Part shown: piece by piece, positions 56,995 through 64,000 of the stretch
How positions within the stretch are numbered: the first letter of the stretch is position 1
How the letters are laid out: every line of letters starts with the position of its first letter
NCBI RefSeq assembly: GCF_000504085.1
Contig: NC_022792.1
Location: 1,702,001-1,766,000 of the forward strand
DNA from: Pseudothermotoga elfii DSM 9442 = NBRC 107921
Lineage (GTDB): Bacteria > Thermotogota > Thermotogae > Thermotogales > DSM-5069
Length of the DNA: 64,000 nucleotides
Direction of reading: 5' to 3'
The notes under the pieces: model-generated
Databases searched by the model: none
What the model saw: the letters and a program-made list of their open reading frames with translations, nothing else
What the model was told of the DNA's origin: nothing
Program-made: the position numbers and the translations under genes

Positions 56995-58350
56995 ATGCTC
57001 CGTTTCGATTTCAGTTTTATGTTCGAGCCAAATACAAAAGGAGGAATAAATGAAGAAGAATTCAACTCTGTAAAACAAATCATATCAAAATCCGTAGATA
57101 GAGTTGTTAAGAATCGACCAGCATTTGTCAGCGTTGTTTTTGACAGGAGTCATATAGATTCGATTGAAGACATCAGGCAATGGGTTCTTTCTTTCGACAG
57201 CCTTGTGGTAGTTGGAATTGGTGGTTCGAACCTTGGAGCAGTAGCTCTTGCAAATGCACTCACACCACTTAATTGGAATCATCTTTCAAAACAAGAAAGA
57301 AACGGCTATTTGAAGATCTTTTTTCTTGAAAACGTTGATCCAGACCAATCTGCTGCTATTCTCGATGAAATTGATCCCCGCAAGACTCTTTTCAATATAG
57401 TATCAAAATCTGGTTCAACTGCTGAATGTCTTGCACATTATCAAATAATCAGATCGCTTTTGCAATTGCGAGGAATAAATACTACCGAACACTTAATTTT
57501 CACAACAGACCCCACAAAAGGTTTTTTAAGACGCGTAGCGAATCAGGAGAAAATTCGAACACTTGATATCCCTGAAAATTTAGGAGGAAGATTCAGTGTC
57601 CTTTCTCCTGTCGGGCTTTTGCCAGCAATGGCATGTGGCGTAGATATCAAAGCTCTGCTTGATGGTGCAAAAGATGCATATCTCAAATGTGCAGACATAA
57701 ATGTTGAAAAAAATCCTGCCGCTATGATAGCCGCGTGTCACTATTTAAACAAGAAAAAAGGTAGAAACATCACAGTTATGATGCCATATTCAAATAAATT
57801 ATACTCACTTGCCGATTGGTTCAGACAGCTCTGGGCTGAAAGTCTTGGAAAGAAATATTCCCTGACAGGGGAGGTTGTCAATGAAGGATTAACACCAGTA
57901 AAAGCGCTCGGCGCGGTAGATCAACATTCACAATTGCAACTTTACAACGAGGGCCCTGATGACAAAACAATAATCTTTTTAGAAGTTGAAAAACACGAGC
58001 GTGATATATTAATACCATCTACTCATAAAGATGACGATATCTCCTATCTCAGCGGTAAAACTCTCTCAACGCTCCTGAAAAGTGAGTTAACTGGCACAGA
58101 AAGAGCGCTTGCTAACAATGGTCGTCCAAGCATGAGGGTTGTGTTTCCGACTATAAACGCTTACGATATGGGGCAATTTTTCATGTATTTTGAGTTTACA
58201 ACAGCACTGATGGGTAACCTTTTGAATATTAACCCTTATGACCAACCGGGTGTTGAGCTCAGCAAGAAAATAACATATTCCCTGATGGGTAGGAAGAATT
58301 ACGAAGAAACAGAATTTGCAGAACCTTCCAAAAAGGTTGTGATAGATTGA
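56995..58350 (+). CDS. pgi: Glucose-6-phosphate isomerase
   Basis: A 451-residue glycolytic isomerase in the short bacterial form. It shows VVGIGGSNLGAVALANAL (about 74), VSKSGSTAECLAHYQI (SIS phosphate-binding), GGRFSVLSPVGLLP and WAESLGKKYSLTG. GAVDQHSQLQLYNEGP (about 302-317) carries the conserved His. The second gene of the apt operon, overlapped by the next ORF by four bases. Confidence 0.96.
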   Translation: MLRFDFSFMFEPNTKGGINEEEFNSVKQIISKSVDRVVKNRPAFVSVVFDRSHIDSIEDIRQWVLSFDSLVVVGIGGSNLGAVALANALTPLNWNHLSKQERNGYLKIFFLENVDPDQSAAILDEIDPRKTLFNIVSKSGSTAECLAHYQIIRSLLQLRGINTTEHLIFTTDPTKGFLRRVANQEKIRTLDIPENLGGRFSVLSPVGLLPAMACGVDIKALLDGAKDAYLKCADINVEKNPAAMIAACHYLNKKKGRNITVMMPYSNKLYSLADWFRQLWAESLGKKYSLTGEVVNEGLTPVKALGAVDQHSQLQLYNEGPDDKTIIFLEVEKHERDILIPSTHKDDDISYLSGKTLSTLLKSELTGTERALANNGRPSMRVVFPTINAYDMGQFFMYFEFTTALMGNLLNINPYDQPGVELSKKITYSLMGRKNYEETEFAEPSKKVVID

Positions 58351-58580
58351 AAGATTACATAGTAAAGATCTTCGATCCGTCCATGATCTATTTTTTGAAA
58401 GAGAGCCCTTTCGGCGACGATATTTACGTTGTTGTAGTCAAGGAAAGTGAAAAGATTGCTGAGAAACTTTCAAAACTTTATCAGCAGGCAAAAGATGAAA
58501 TAGCTGTTGTGGTTTTAACGCTTGAAGAATACAGAAATTTTGAAACATTGCTCTCAGAAAAAGGAGAAAAATTGTATTGA
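58347..58580 (+). CDS. Small conserved protein of unknown function between pgi and coaE
   Basis: I do not recognise this 77-residue protein. It has an alpha/beta pattern (DYIVKIFDPSMIYFLKESPFGDDIYVVVVKESEKI, then a helix IAEKLSKLYQQAKD and a strand EIAVVVLTLEEYRNF) compatible with a ferredoxin-like or nucleotidyltransferase-fragment fold, but no motif is diagnostic. Start TTG 58347 overlaps the pgi stop (TTGA), and its last four bases overlap coaE, so it is translated with both. Translation coupling on both sides supports it being a real gene. Confidence 0.6.
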   Translation: MKDYIVKIFDPSMIYFLKESPFGDDIYVVVVKESEKIAEKLSKLYQQAKDEIAVVVLTLEEYRNFETLLSEKGEKLY

Positions 58581-59170
58581 AATTCGTAGTAGGTCTGACA
58601 GGCAAAATGGGGTCTGGAAAAAGTACAGTTGCATCTATTTTAAAAGAATTTGGCGCAAAAGTAATAAACGTTGATCTGATTGGACACTCTGTACTTTCGA
58701 ACGAGAAAGTGAAAGATTCCCTAAAAAAGATCTTTGGAGAATCAATCTTTCTGAAAAACCAAATAGATAGGAAAAAACTTGCCCGCGTAGTGTTTTCAGA
58801 TCTGAACAAACTTTCCTCCTTAGAGAAAATAGTTCATCCATTAATACGTATTGAAGTTGAAAAACAAGTAGAATCATCAGATGGCTTGATCGTTATAGAC
58901 GCAGCTATTTTACACAGACTCAAACTGGATAAAATATGCGATATAGTGATTTTAATAAAATCACCAGAAGATAAAATAATACATCGCCTTAGGGAAAAAG
59001 GAATGAATGAAGAGGAAATTCGAGAACGTTTAATGGCTCAGCACGACATTGTTGAAACAGATCTGGTCATAGTGAATGATTCCGATCTATTAGATTTACG
59101 TCGAAAAATAAAGAATTTTTACAATGAGGTGATAAAATCAAAACTGTATCATTCAACAGGGGAGGTGTAG
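58577..59170 (+). CDS. coaE: Dephospho-CoA kinase
   Basis: A 197-residue kinase of the last CoA-synthesis step. The P-loop is GLTGKMGSGKSTVASILKEFG (about 6-26), NVDLIGHSVL and the acceptor region KLARVVFSD follow, and the lid is LREKGMNEEEIRERLMAQ. Start TTG 58577 has AAGGAGAAAAATTG context and overlaps the upstream small gene by four bases. coaBC and panC are elsewhere in the window. Confidence 0.94.
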   Translation: MKFVVGLTGKMGSGKSTVASILKEFGAKVINVDLIGHSVLSNEKVKDSLKKIFGESIFLKNQIDRKKLARVVFSDLNKLSSLEKIVHPLIRIEVEKQVESSDGLIVIDAAILHRLKLDKICDIVILIKSPEDKIIHRLREKGMNEEEIRERLMAQHDIVETDLVIVNDSDLLDLRRKIKNFYNEVIKSKLYHSTGEV

Positions 59171-59172
59171 TT

Positions 59173-60432
59173 ATGAAAAAACTTTTTCTGGTGACTTTGC
59201 TTGTTCTGGTAATCACTCTGGGTTTTGCAAAAGTTAAGGTGACTTTTTGGCATGCTATGGGCGGAGGACATGGCAAAACTTTGCAGGAAATCGTTGACTT
59301 TTTCAATCAGCAACATCCAGATATCGAAGTTGAAGCGGTTTATATAGGAAACTACAGTACATTACAGCAGAAACTACTCGCTGCAGCACAGGCGGGAGGT
59401 CTCCCAACAATCTCGCAAGCATATTCAAACTGGACAGCAAAACTGATCTATTCTGGGATAGTTCAGCCACTCAATGATTTCCTCACTGATCCAAAAATAG
59501 GTCTAAGTTCAACCGAGTGGCAGGACATTTGGGAGCCAATGAGAATGAACTGCACTTGGGACAAAACCGTTTACGCAGTTCCGTTCAACAAAAGCATCTA
59601 TGTTATGTATGTCAATACAGATGCACTAACACTTGCCGGTTTGAACATCCCGGAGACAATTGGAGAGCTGAAAAAAGCAGCCATACTCATGACTGAAGAT
59701 TTTGACGGCGATGGTACGATAGACCAATATGGATTCGCATTCCGCTCAACGGTGGATCATTTTGAGGTGTTTCTCGCGTTGAACGGCGGTGACATTCTTG
59801 CAAAAGATGAGAATGGAAAATGGAAAGTAACTATCAACAGCTCCGAATCAAGAGAAGTTCTTCAATTCCTGTTAGATTTGAAAGACAAATACGCATTTGT
59901 ACAGGGAGGTTACTTAGACGGTCCTTTCGGCGAAGGAAAAATAGCGATGTTTATAGAAACAGTAGCCAGTAAACCCTATGTTGCGAGCGCTTCTCAAGGA
60001 AAACACGGCTGGAGTTGGGCACCGCTCCCGGTTTGGAAAACACAAAATGCACTGTTTGCAGGAACTGATTTAATCATGTTCAGTACGGCAAAAGATGAAG
60101 AAAAGAAAGCTGCATGGGAATTCATGAAATTTTTAATTTCTCCAGATATAACGGCATACTGGGCGACAAAGACAGGATACCTACCTGTCAGAAAAAGTGC
60201 AACAGAAACCGATTTGTGGAAGAAATTCCTTGCAGAAAATCCAGATGCGGAGGTTCCTTTGAAACAATTACCCAATGGTGTTTTTGATCCACAACTTGGT
60301 GTCTGGGCAGAGATAAGGACCATAGTCGGAAACATGGTTAACGACGTTCTGTACGGAAAGAAAACAATAGATGAAGGTTTATCCTGGGCTGAACAGGAAA
60401 TTGCAAGAGAACTTCAAAGAGAAGGACTGTAA
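59173..60432 (+). CDS. Extracellular sugar ABC-transporter binding protein
   Basis: A 419-residue periplasmic binding protein of family 1. The signal peptide is cleaved near residue 19 (VITLGFAKVKVTFWHAMGG). Typical segments include IVDFFNQQHPDIEVEAVYIGNYSTLQQKLLAA, AVPFNKSIYVMYVNTDAL and AWEFMKFLISPDITAYWATKTGYLPVRKS. It is related to UgpB/MalE types that bind glycerol-3-phosphate or oligosaccharides; the ligand is not predictable. No permease or ATPase follows, so the remaining transporter parts must be elsewhere; permeases at the window start are candidates only by type. A terminator follows. Confidence 0.92.
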   Translation: MKKLFLVTLLVLVITLGFAKVKVTFWHAMGGGHGKTLQEIVDFFNQQHPDIEVEAVYIGNYSTLQQKLLAAAQAGGLPTISQAYSNWTAKLIYSGIVQPLNDFLTDPKIGLSSTEWQDIWEPMRMNCTWDKTVYAVPFNKSIYVMYVNTDALTLAGLNIPETIGELKKAAILMTEDFDGDGTIDQYGFAFRSTVDHFEVFLALNGGDILAKDENGKWKVTINSSESREVLQFLLDLKDKYAFVQGGYLDGPFGEGKIAMFIETVASKPYVASASQGKHGWSWAPLPVWKTQNALFAGTDLIMFSTAKDEEKKAAWEFMKFLISPDITAYWATKTGYLPVRKSATETDLWKKFLAENPDAEVPLKQLPNGVFDPQLGVWAEIRTIVGNMVNDVLYGKKTIDEGLSWAEQEIARELQREGL

Positions 60433-60434
60433 TT

Positions 60435-60460
60435 AAAAGGGGGCTGCTGAGCCCCTTTTT
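60435..60460 (+). terminator. Intrinsic terminator after the sugar-binding protein
   Basis: GGGGCT (60440-60445), loop GCTG, AGCCCC (60450-60455) extended by A/T and G-T pairs (60435-60439 with 60456-60460), ending in TTTTT. It lies 18 bases before the kdd start, so kdd depends on read-through or a promoter close to it that I could not find. Confidence 0.85.
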
Positions 60461-60477
60461 CATCTGGAGGTGACTTT

Positions 60478-61509
60478 GTGCGCGGAGATCCATTCGGACT
60501 TCATAGAGTTATAGAACCAAAGGGTAAATTACCTCAACCTGCCTGGAAAATTGACAACGATACTTCGAAGATATATGACAACGAAATTTTGATAGATGTC
60601 ATAAAACTGAACATAGATGCTGCATCTTTTACACAAATTAAAAATGAAGCTGGGAAAGATGAATCAAAAGTAGCTGAGAAAATTATGCAAATAGTTAAAG
60701 AACGTGGTAAGATGCACAACCCAATAACAGGTTCTGGGGGAATGCTGATAGGGAAAATCAAAAAAATTGGAAAAGACCTGAAAATAGATGCAAATGAAGG
60801 TGATAAGATAGCAACACTCGTTTCATTGAGTTTGACGCCTCTGAATTTGAAAAAAATCACAAAAGTTCACCTTGACAAAGAACAGGTTGATGTTGAAGCT
60901 GAAGCCATATTGTTTGAAACGGGGGTTTTTGCAAAATTACCTGAAGATATGCCAGAATCAGTGGCACTGGCTATCTTAGACGTAGCTGGTGCTCCGATAC
61001 AAACCGCAAGACTTGTTTCGCCTGGAGATACTGTTTTAGTAACTGGTGCTGCGGGAAAATCTGGTGTACTTTGCTGTTACGTAGCAAAGAAATATGCCGG
61101 GCCGACTGGCAAGGTTATTGGCCTGGTTCATTCAGAAAAATCTGTAGCTGAGCTTGAAAATCTAAAAATAGTTGACAGAGTAATGGTCTCAGATGCTCAG
61201 GATGCAGTTGGAACCTACAAAAAATTCATGGAAATGAACGGCGGTGAACTTGCAGACGTTGTTATAAACGTTGTGAATGTTCCTGACACGGAAATGGCTT
61301 CTGTGATGTGTTGTAAAGAACGCGGTAAGGTTTACTTTTTCTCTATGGCAACCAGTTTCACAAAAGCAGCTCTTGGAGCTGAAGGTATAGGCAAAGATGT
61401 GGATATGATTATCGGGAATGGTTATGCAAAAGACCATGCAAAGTTCGCTTTAGAAATTGTGAGAGAAAACAAGAAACTTTATGAACTATTCCTTAAAAGG
61501 TATGGATGA
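60478..61509 (+). CDS. kdd: L-erythro-3,5-diaminohexanoate dehydrogenase
   Basis: A 343-residue NAD-dependent dehydrogenase of the Kdd family. The opening DPFGLHRVIEPKGKLPQPAWKIDN matches the family, with NITGSGGMLIG-like PITGSGGMLIGKI (about 81) and LVTGAAGKSGVLCCYVAKKYAGPTGKVIGL (nucleotide binding, about 182-215). Kdd oxidises 3,5-diaminohexanoate to 5-amino-3-oxohexanoate in anaerobic lysine fermentation. None of the other pathway genes (kamA, kamDE, kce, kal) are in the window. Start GTG 60478 has GGAGGTGACTTT upstream. Confidence 0.88.
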   Translation: MRGDPFGLHRVIEPKGKLPQPAWKIDNDTSKIYDNEILIDVIKLNIDAASFTQIKNEAGKDESKVAEKIMQIVKERGKMHNPITGSGGMLIGKIKKIGKDLKIDANEGDKIATLVSLSLTPLNLKKITKVHLDKEQVDVEAEAILFETGVFAKLPEDMPESVALAILDVAGAPIQTARLVSPGDTVLVTGAAGKSGVLCCYVAKKYAGPTGKVIGLVHSEKSVAELENLKIVDRVMVSDAQDAVGTYKKFMEMNGGELADVVINVVNVPDTEMASVMCCKERGKVYFFSMATSFTKAALGAEGIGKDVDMIIGNGYAKDHAKFALEIVRENKKLYELFLKRYG

Positions 61510-61517
61510 GGTGAAAA

Positions 61518-62042
61518 ATGAGACATATCGATGATTTTACAATAGATTATTTTCATGACAGTCAGGAAGCCATGAAACTTTATGAGACAATACAGAATCT
61601 GGAAAAAGATCTGTCAATAACTCTAAAAATCGGAAATAACGAATACTTTGGGAATATCAATGTGGCAGCTTATACAGTTGAGAATGAAAATGAATTTCCA
61701 TCTCTCACAGCTCTGATAGCTTTGCATGGAGAAAGCACCATCAACACGCTCACAGAGAAAGGCGCTGATTTTTCTGAAACCAGTTTGCTTGGAGAGCTTT
61801 CATTCATAAAAAACTTTTCAAAACACCTTGCAACGTTGATCTGGCTTGATAGTCTTGAAGAAGATTTTGCCCTGATAGAACTTGGAAATGGTGTGATATG
61901 CATAACAAAATATTCGGATATCAAAAATATTAATCAGGAAGAGCTGGCCAAGAAAATTGTGCGGGAATATGCAAAAAGGCATTTCGGTGCAGAAAGAAAC
62001 TACACTGTAAAAGTACGAACAGGTTCTTTAATTGATTTTTGA
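61518..62042 (+). CDS. Protein of unknown function downstream of kdd
   Basis: I do not recognise this 174-residue protein. It is acidic, with predicted helices (DYFHDSQEAMKLYETIQNLEKDLS; ELSFIKNFSKHLATLIWLDSLEEDFALIELGNGV) alternating with beta strands (ITLKIGNNEYFGNINVAAYTVENE). There is no signal peptide or membrane segment. ATG 61518 follows the kdd stop by eight bases, so they share a transcript. Its final 10 bases contain the -35 element of the tRNA-Ser promoter. Confidence 0.6.
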   Translation: MRHIDDFTIDYFHDSQEAMKLYETIQNLEKDLSITLKIGNNEYFGNINVAAYTVENENEFPSLTALIALHGESTINTLTEKGADFSETSLLGELSFIKNFSKHLATLIWLDSLEEDFALIELGNGVICITKYSDIKNINQEELAKKIVREYAKRHFGAERNYTVKVRTGSLIDF

Positions 62043-62059
62043 ACACCTGTTGGTATAAT
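62032..62059 (+). promoter_or_regulatory. tRNA-Ser promoter
   Basis: TTGATT (62032-62037) and an extended TGGTATAAT (-10 at 62054-62059) have a 16-base spacer. Transcription would begin near 62066, five bases before the tRNA. The -35 lies within the preceding gene. Confidence 0.75.
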
Positions 62060-62070
62060 GAAAATAAAGC

Positions 62071-62159
62071 GGAGGCGTGTCCGAATTGGCTAAGGAGCCG
62101 GTCTCGAAAATCGGTGGGCTTTTAAGCCCTTGTGGGTTCGAGTCCCACCGCCTCCGCCA
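62071..62159 (+). tRNA. tRNA-Ser, anticodon CGA (codon UCG)
   Basis: The acceptor arms GGAGGCG (62071-62077) and CGCCTCC pair exactly, with discriminator G and an encoded CCA at 62157-62159. The anticodon stem CCGGT/ATCGG encloses the loop CTCGAAA, so the anticodon is CGA. The long variable arm GGGCTT-TT-AAGCCC is the class II feature of tRNA-Ser. The T arm is GTGGG-TTCGAGT-CCCAC. Length is 89 bases with the CCA. Confidence 0.96.
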
Positions 62160-62181
62160 GTTTTTATAGCGAGGTGAAATA

Positions 62182-63027
62182 ATGGTAGTTGTCAAAAACA
62201 TAGACGAAATGAAAAAGATATGTAGAGAGTTGAGAAAAGAAAAAACAATAGGCTTTGTTCCAACAATGGGTTATCTGCATGAAGGACATCTTTCCCTGGT
62301 CAGACGTTCAAAAAAAGAGAATGATATAACTGTTGTCAGCATATTTGTCAATCCAACGCAATTTGGTCCAAATGAGGACTATAATTCTTACCCAAGAAAT
62401 TTAAATCGTGATGCGTCTCTTCTCGAAAAAGAAGATGTTGATTATGTTTTTGTTCCCGAAATTGAACAAATGTATCCAAAAGATTATTCTACCTACATCA
62501 ATGAAGAGAGTCTTTCAAGACACTTATGTGGCAGATCAAGACCAGGGCATTTCAGAGGTGTCTGCACAGTTGTAACCAAGTTGTTCAACATAGTGAAACC
62601 CAACCGTGCATATTTTGGCCAGAAAGATGCACAACAGTTTCGTGTAATAAGAAGAATGGTCAGGGATTTAAACATGGACGTAGAAGTAATAGAATGCCCG
62701 ATTGTGAGAGAGCCAGATGGTCTTGCAATGAGTTCAAGAAATATTTATCTATCAACTGAAGAAAGGAACCAGGCGCTTGCATTGAACAGATCCCTGAAAA
62801 TTGCGGAAAATCTATACAGGTCTGGCGAAAAAAATACCGAAAGAATGAAAGAAAAAATAGTACAGTATCTGTCTTCCTTCGATAAAATAAAAATAGATTA
62901 CGTAGAAATAGTTAGTGAGGAAACCCTTGAACCTGTTGAAAAAATCGAAGGAAAAGTCATTGTTGCCATTGCGGCTTGGGTTGGGAAAGCTCGCCTGATC
63001 GACAACACTATTTTAGGAGAAATATAA
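62182..63027 (+). CDS. panC: Pantothenate synthetase
   Basis: A 281-residue enzyme joining pantoate and beta-alanine with ATP. The nucleotidyl-transferase HxGH motif is in [15 protein letters not shown] (about 27-41), followed by [32 protein letters not shown] and the KMSKS-like MSSRN. Size is typical. GAGGTG precedes ATG 62182. It is the third CoA-pathway gene here (with coaBC and coaE), but the three are not in one operon. Confidence 0.96.
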   Translation: MVVVKNIDEMKKICRELRKEKTIGFVPTMGYLHEGHLSLVRRSKKENDITVVSIFVNPTQFGPNEDYNSYPRNLNRDASLLEKEDVDYVFVPEIEQMYPKDYSTYINEESLSRHLCGRSRPGHFRGVCTVVTKLFNIVKPNRAYFGQKDAQQFRVIRRMVRDLNMDVEVIECPIVREPDGLAMSSRNIYLSTEERNQALALNRSLKIAENLYRSGEKNTERMKEKIVQYLSSFDKIKIDYVEIVSEETLEPVEKIEGKVIVAIAAWVGKARLIDNTILGEI

Positions 63028-63028
63028 A

Positions 63029-63517
63029 TTGATACTGGATGTTTTCATAATAGCACTCTTACTTTCCCTCATTCTGAAAAAAAGAATTTTCCATCTTGAC
63101 AAACTCGAAATCAAAGCGATTTATTTGTTTCCCGTGCCTTTTATTATACAAATACTCCCTTTTCAACAAAGAGGCCTCTTGATGGCTATCTCTTATGGAT
63201 TACTTTTTACTGCAATGATGTTAAACTGGAAAATCAACGGTTTTAAATTCATGGCAGCTGGTTCAGCTATGAATGCGCTCGTGATACTTTTCAACAATGG
63301 AAAAATGCCCGTTTATGAACCTTTTGCCAGAATGCTTGAACTCGACCTGACAGTGAAACACACATTTGTTTATTCTTTTTCTGAAAAACTTATCCTTGGA
63401 GATTGGATACCCATTATCCTTCCATGGGCCAGAAAATTTCTCATAAGCCCTGGAGATATTCTCATATATGCAGGGGTGTTTATCTTCTTTTTAACCATCG
63501 AAAAAACCCATCGATAG
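63029..63517 (+). CDS. DUF5317 membrane protein
   Basis: A 162-residue protein with about five hydrophobic segments (1-15, 30-48, 50-65, 75-90 and 140-158) and a conserved-looking NNGKMPVYEPFARML stretch followed by KLILGDWIPI. It fits the DUF5317 family, found in Thermotogota and clostridia and of unknown function. Start TTG 63029 is one base after panC and has TAGGAG upstream; they are probably co-transcribed. Confidence 0.7.
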   Translation: MILDVFIIALLLSLILKKRIFHLDKLEIKAIYLFPVPFIIQILPFQQRGLLMAISYGLLFTAMMLNWKINGFKFMAAGSAMNALVILFNNGKMPVYEPFARMLELDLTVKHTFVYSFSEKLILGDWIPIILPWARKFLISPGDILIYAGVFIFFLTIEKTHR

Positions 63518-63541
63518 CTTTCAAACATAAGCCATTTTCGT

Positions 63542-63567
63542 CATATCAAAATTGTATTTATGATATG
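63542..63567. repeat. Inverted repeat before the SpoIID-like gene
   Basis: CATATCA (63542-63548) and TGATATG (63561-63567) form a perfect seven-base inverted repeat with a 12-base spacer. It covers the likely promoter region of the next gene (TATGAT at 63559-63564), so it could be a regulator site. It is AT-rich and could also be chance. Confidence 0.35.
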
Positions 63568-63589
63568 ATAACTATATGGAGGTGATCGT

Positions 63590-64000
63590 ATGAAAGTACT
63601 AACTTCTTTCTTTTTGATTGTCTCCGTTTTTCTATTTGCAACCACTTTTCCAGCAAGAATAAGTGTTTTATTGAGCAATGAATTAGACAATGCGGGAACA
63701 ACAAAAGGTTATGTTTTTAACGAGGTGAAAATCGAGTGTTTAAGTGAAACATCTATCGAAGCCCAATCTTTTGAAAAAGGATCCGTGGTAATAATCAAAC
63801 CGGGAGCAAACGGATTGTTAATGAATGATACACAGATCAACTCAGATTCAATAACAATTAAGGGAATGATCAAGGTTCTTTCGGCAAAGCGCTCCTATGG
63901 AACACCCGTTTATGAAGACACCATCTTAGTAAAAATGATCGATAAGGGGATAATACTTATAAACGAATTAGACATCGAAAACTACGTGAAATACGTTGTA
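63590..64000 (+). CDS. SpoIID/LytB-like exported protein, N-terminal part (partial)
   Basis: The first 137 residues are visible; the gene runs off the window. A signal peptide (about 1-18, FFLIVSVFLFA) precedes ARISVLLSNELDNAGTTKG. The sequence then continues with beta strands to IDKGIILINELDIENYVKYVV, the segment preceding the conserved SpoIID core. SpoIID is a lytic transglycosylase in sporulating bacteria; in non-sporulating ones the homologues act on peptidoglycan. ATG 63590 has GGAGGTGATC upstream. The catalytic part is not in view, so activity cannot be judged. Confidence 0.75.
   Translation, partial: MKVLTSFFLIVSVFLFATTFPARISVLLSNELDNAGTTKGYVFNEVKIECLSETSIEAQSFEKGSVVIIKPGANGLLMNDTQINSDSITIKGMIKVLSAKRSYGTPVYEDTILVKMIDKGIILINELDIENYVKYVV

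Noticed and set aside
60478-61509. Kdd as an ordinary alcohol or quinone dehydrogenase
   Set aside because: The N-terminal DPFGLHRVIEPKGKLPQPAW segment and overall layout fit Kdd; zinc ligands of alcohol dehydrogenases are absent.
1-64000. CRISPR array, insertion sequence, prophage or rRNA operon
   Set aside because: No regularly spaced direct repeats, transposase-like or integrase-like proteins, or rRNA sequence were seen by eye.

Overview
The window is a dense, AT-rich bacterial chromosome segment that reads as Thermotogota, most likely Pseudothermotoga or a close relative. This is inferred from gene content recalled for the phylum, not from a search. The pointers are a protein disulfide oxidoreductase paired with TrxB, a TM287/288-type heterodimeric ABC exporter behind a MarR regulator, a tRNase Z of the Thermotoga type, ThyX instead of ThyA, an Omp85/BamA protein in an organism with lipoproteins, a Kdd lysine-fermentation enzyme, and many GTG and TTG starts. 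No mobile element, rRNA gene, CRISPR array or obvious horizontally acquired island was seen. Almost every base is coding, and no gap reaches 300 bases.

Layout: 1-909 (+) is the end of a sugar-type ABC permease pair. 911-5455 (-) holds a DUF218 protein, an M20 amidohydrolase, a ThiS/MoaD-like protein, PduL, YqeH, YqeG and DUF4911. 5530-12158 (+) holds L9, tRNase Z, NfeD/SPFH membrane proteins, a PDO-TrxB disulfide system, a DUF4382 lipoprotein and NadE. 12188-16227 (-) is MarR plus a two-gene ABC exporter. 16376-16939 (+) is BioY. 16953-17632 (-) is rubrerythrin and a rubredoxin too short for routine ORF lists. 17747-21492 (+) is an AlkP-superfamily phosphoesterase, YkuK and three exported proteins. 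21464-24220 (-) is a degenerate GGDEF protein, MurA and a radical SAM protein. 24332-27060 (+) is a fibronectin-III/propeller lipoprotein, L31 and an S1 protein.

27057-39899 (-) is a nearly continuous block. It begins with a zinc-type ABC transporter (ZnuCB), QueD, FolE2 and ThyX. A DRTGG / CBS-HATPase / DRTGG / PHP / HATPase cassette and BamA follow. After a promoter come YicC, RemA-like, Gmk, RpoZ, CoaBC and an L,D-transpeptidase. 39975-43619 (+) is Mrp, an MFS transporter, an AI-2E-type permease and a HAD hydrolase. 43608-45290 (-) is oligoendopeptidase F. 45451-54633 (+) is AspS, a STAS protein, Cmk, IspH, a six-domain S1 protein, Der, PlsY and a secreted propeller protein with a TPR protein. 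54630-56053 (-) is a HAD phosphatase and a small sigma factor. 56161-64000 (+) is L28, Apt, Pgi, a small unknown protein, CoaE, a sugar-binding protein, Kdd, an unknown protein, tRNA-Ser(CGA), PanC, DUF5317 and the start of a SpoIID-like protein.

How the genes fit together: most encode core functions (translation, cofactors, envelope, nucleotides) in tightly overlapping operons. The most noteworthy signals are the signalling cassette at 33705-36581, the grouping of zinc uptake with a zinc-independent GTP cyclohydrolase, a Shine-Dalgarno sequence separated from its AUG by a hairpin in front of yqeH, likely CTG starts for tRNase Z and a HAD phosphatase, an orphan lysine-fermentation dehydrogenase, a ThiS-like protein ending in Ala-Gly, and convergent operon ends that overlap.
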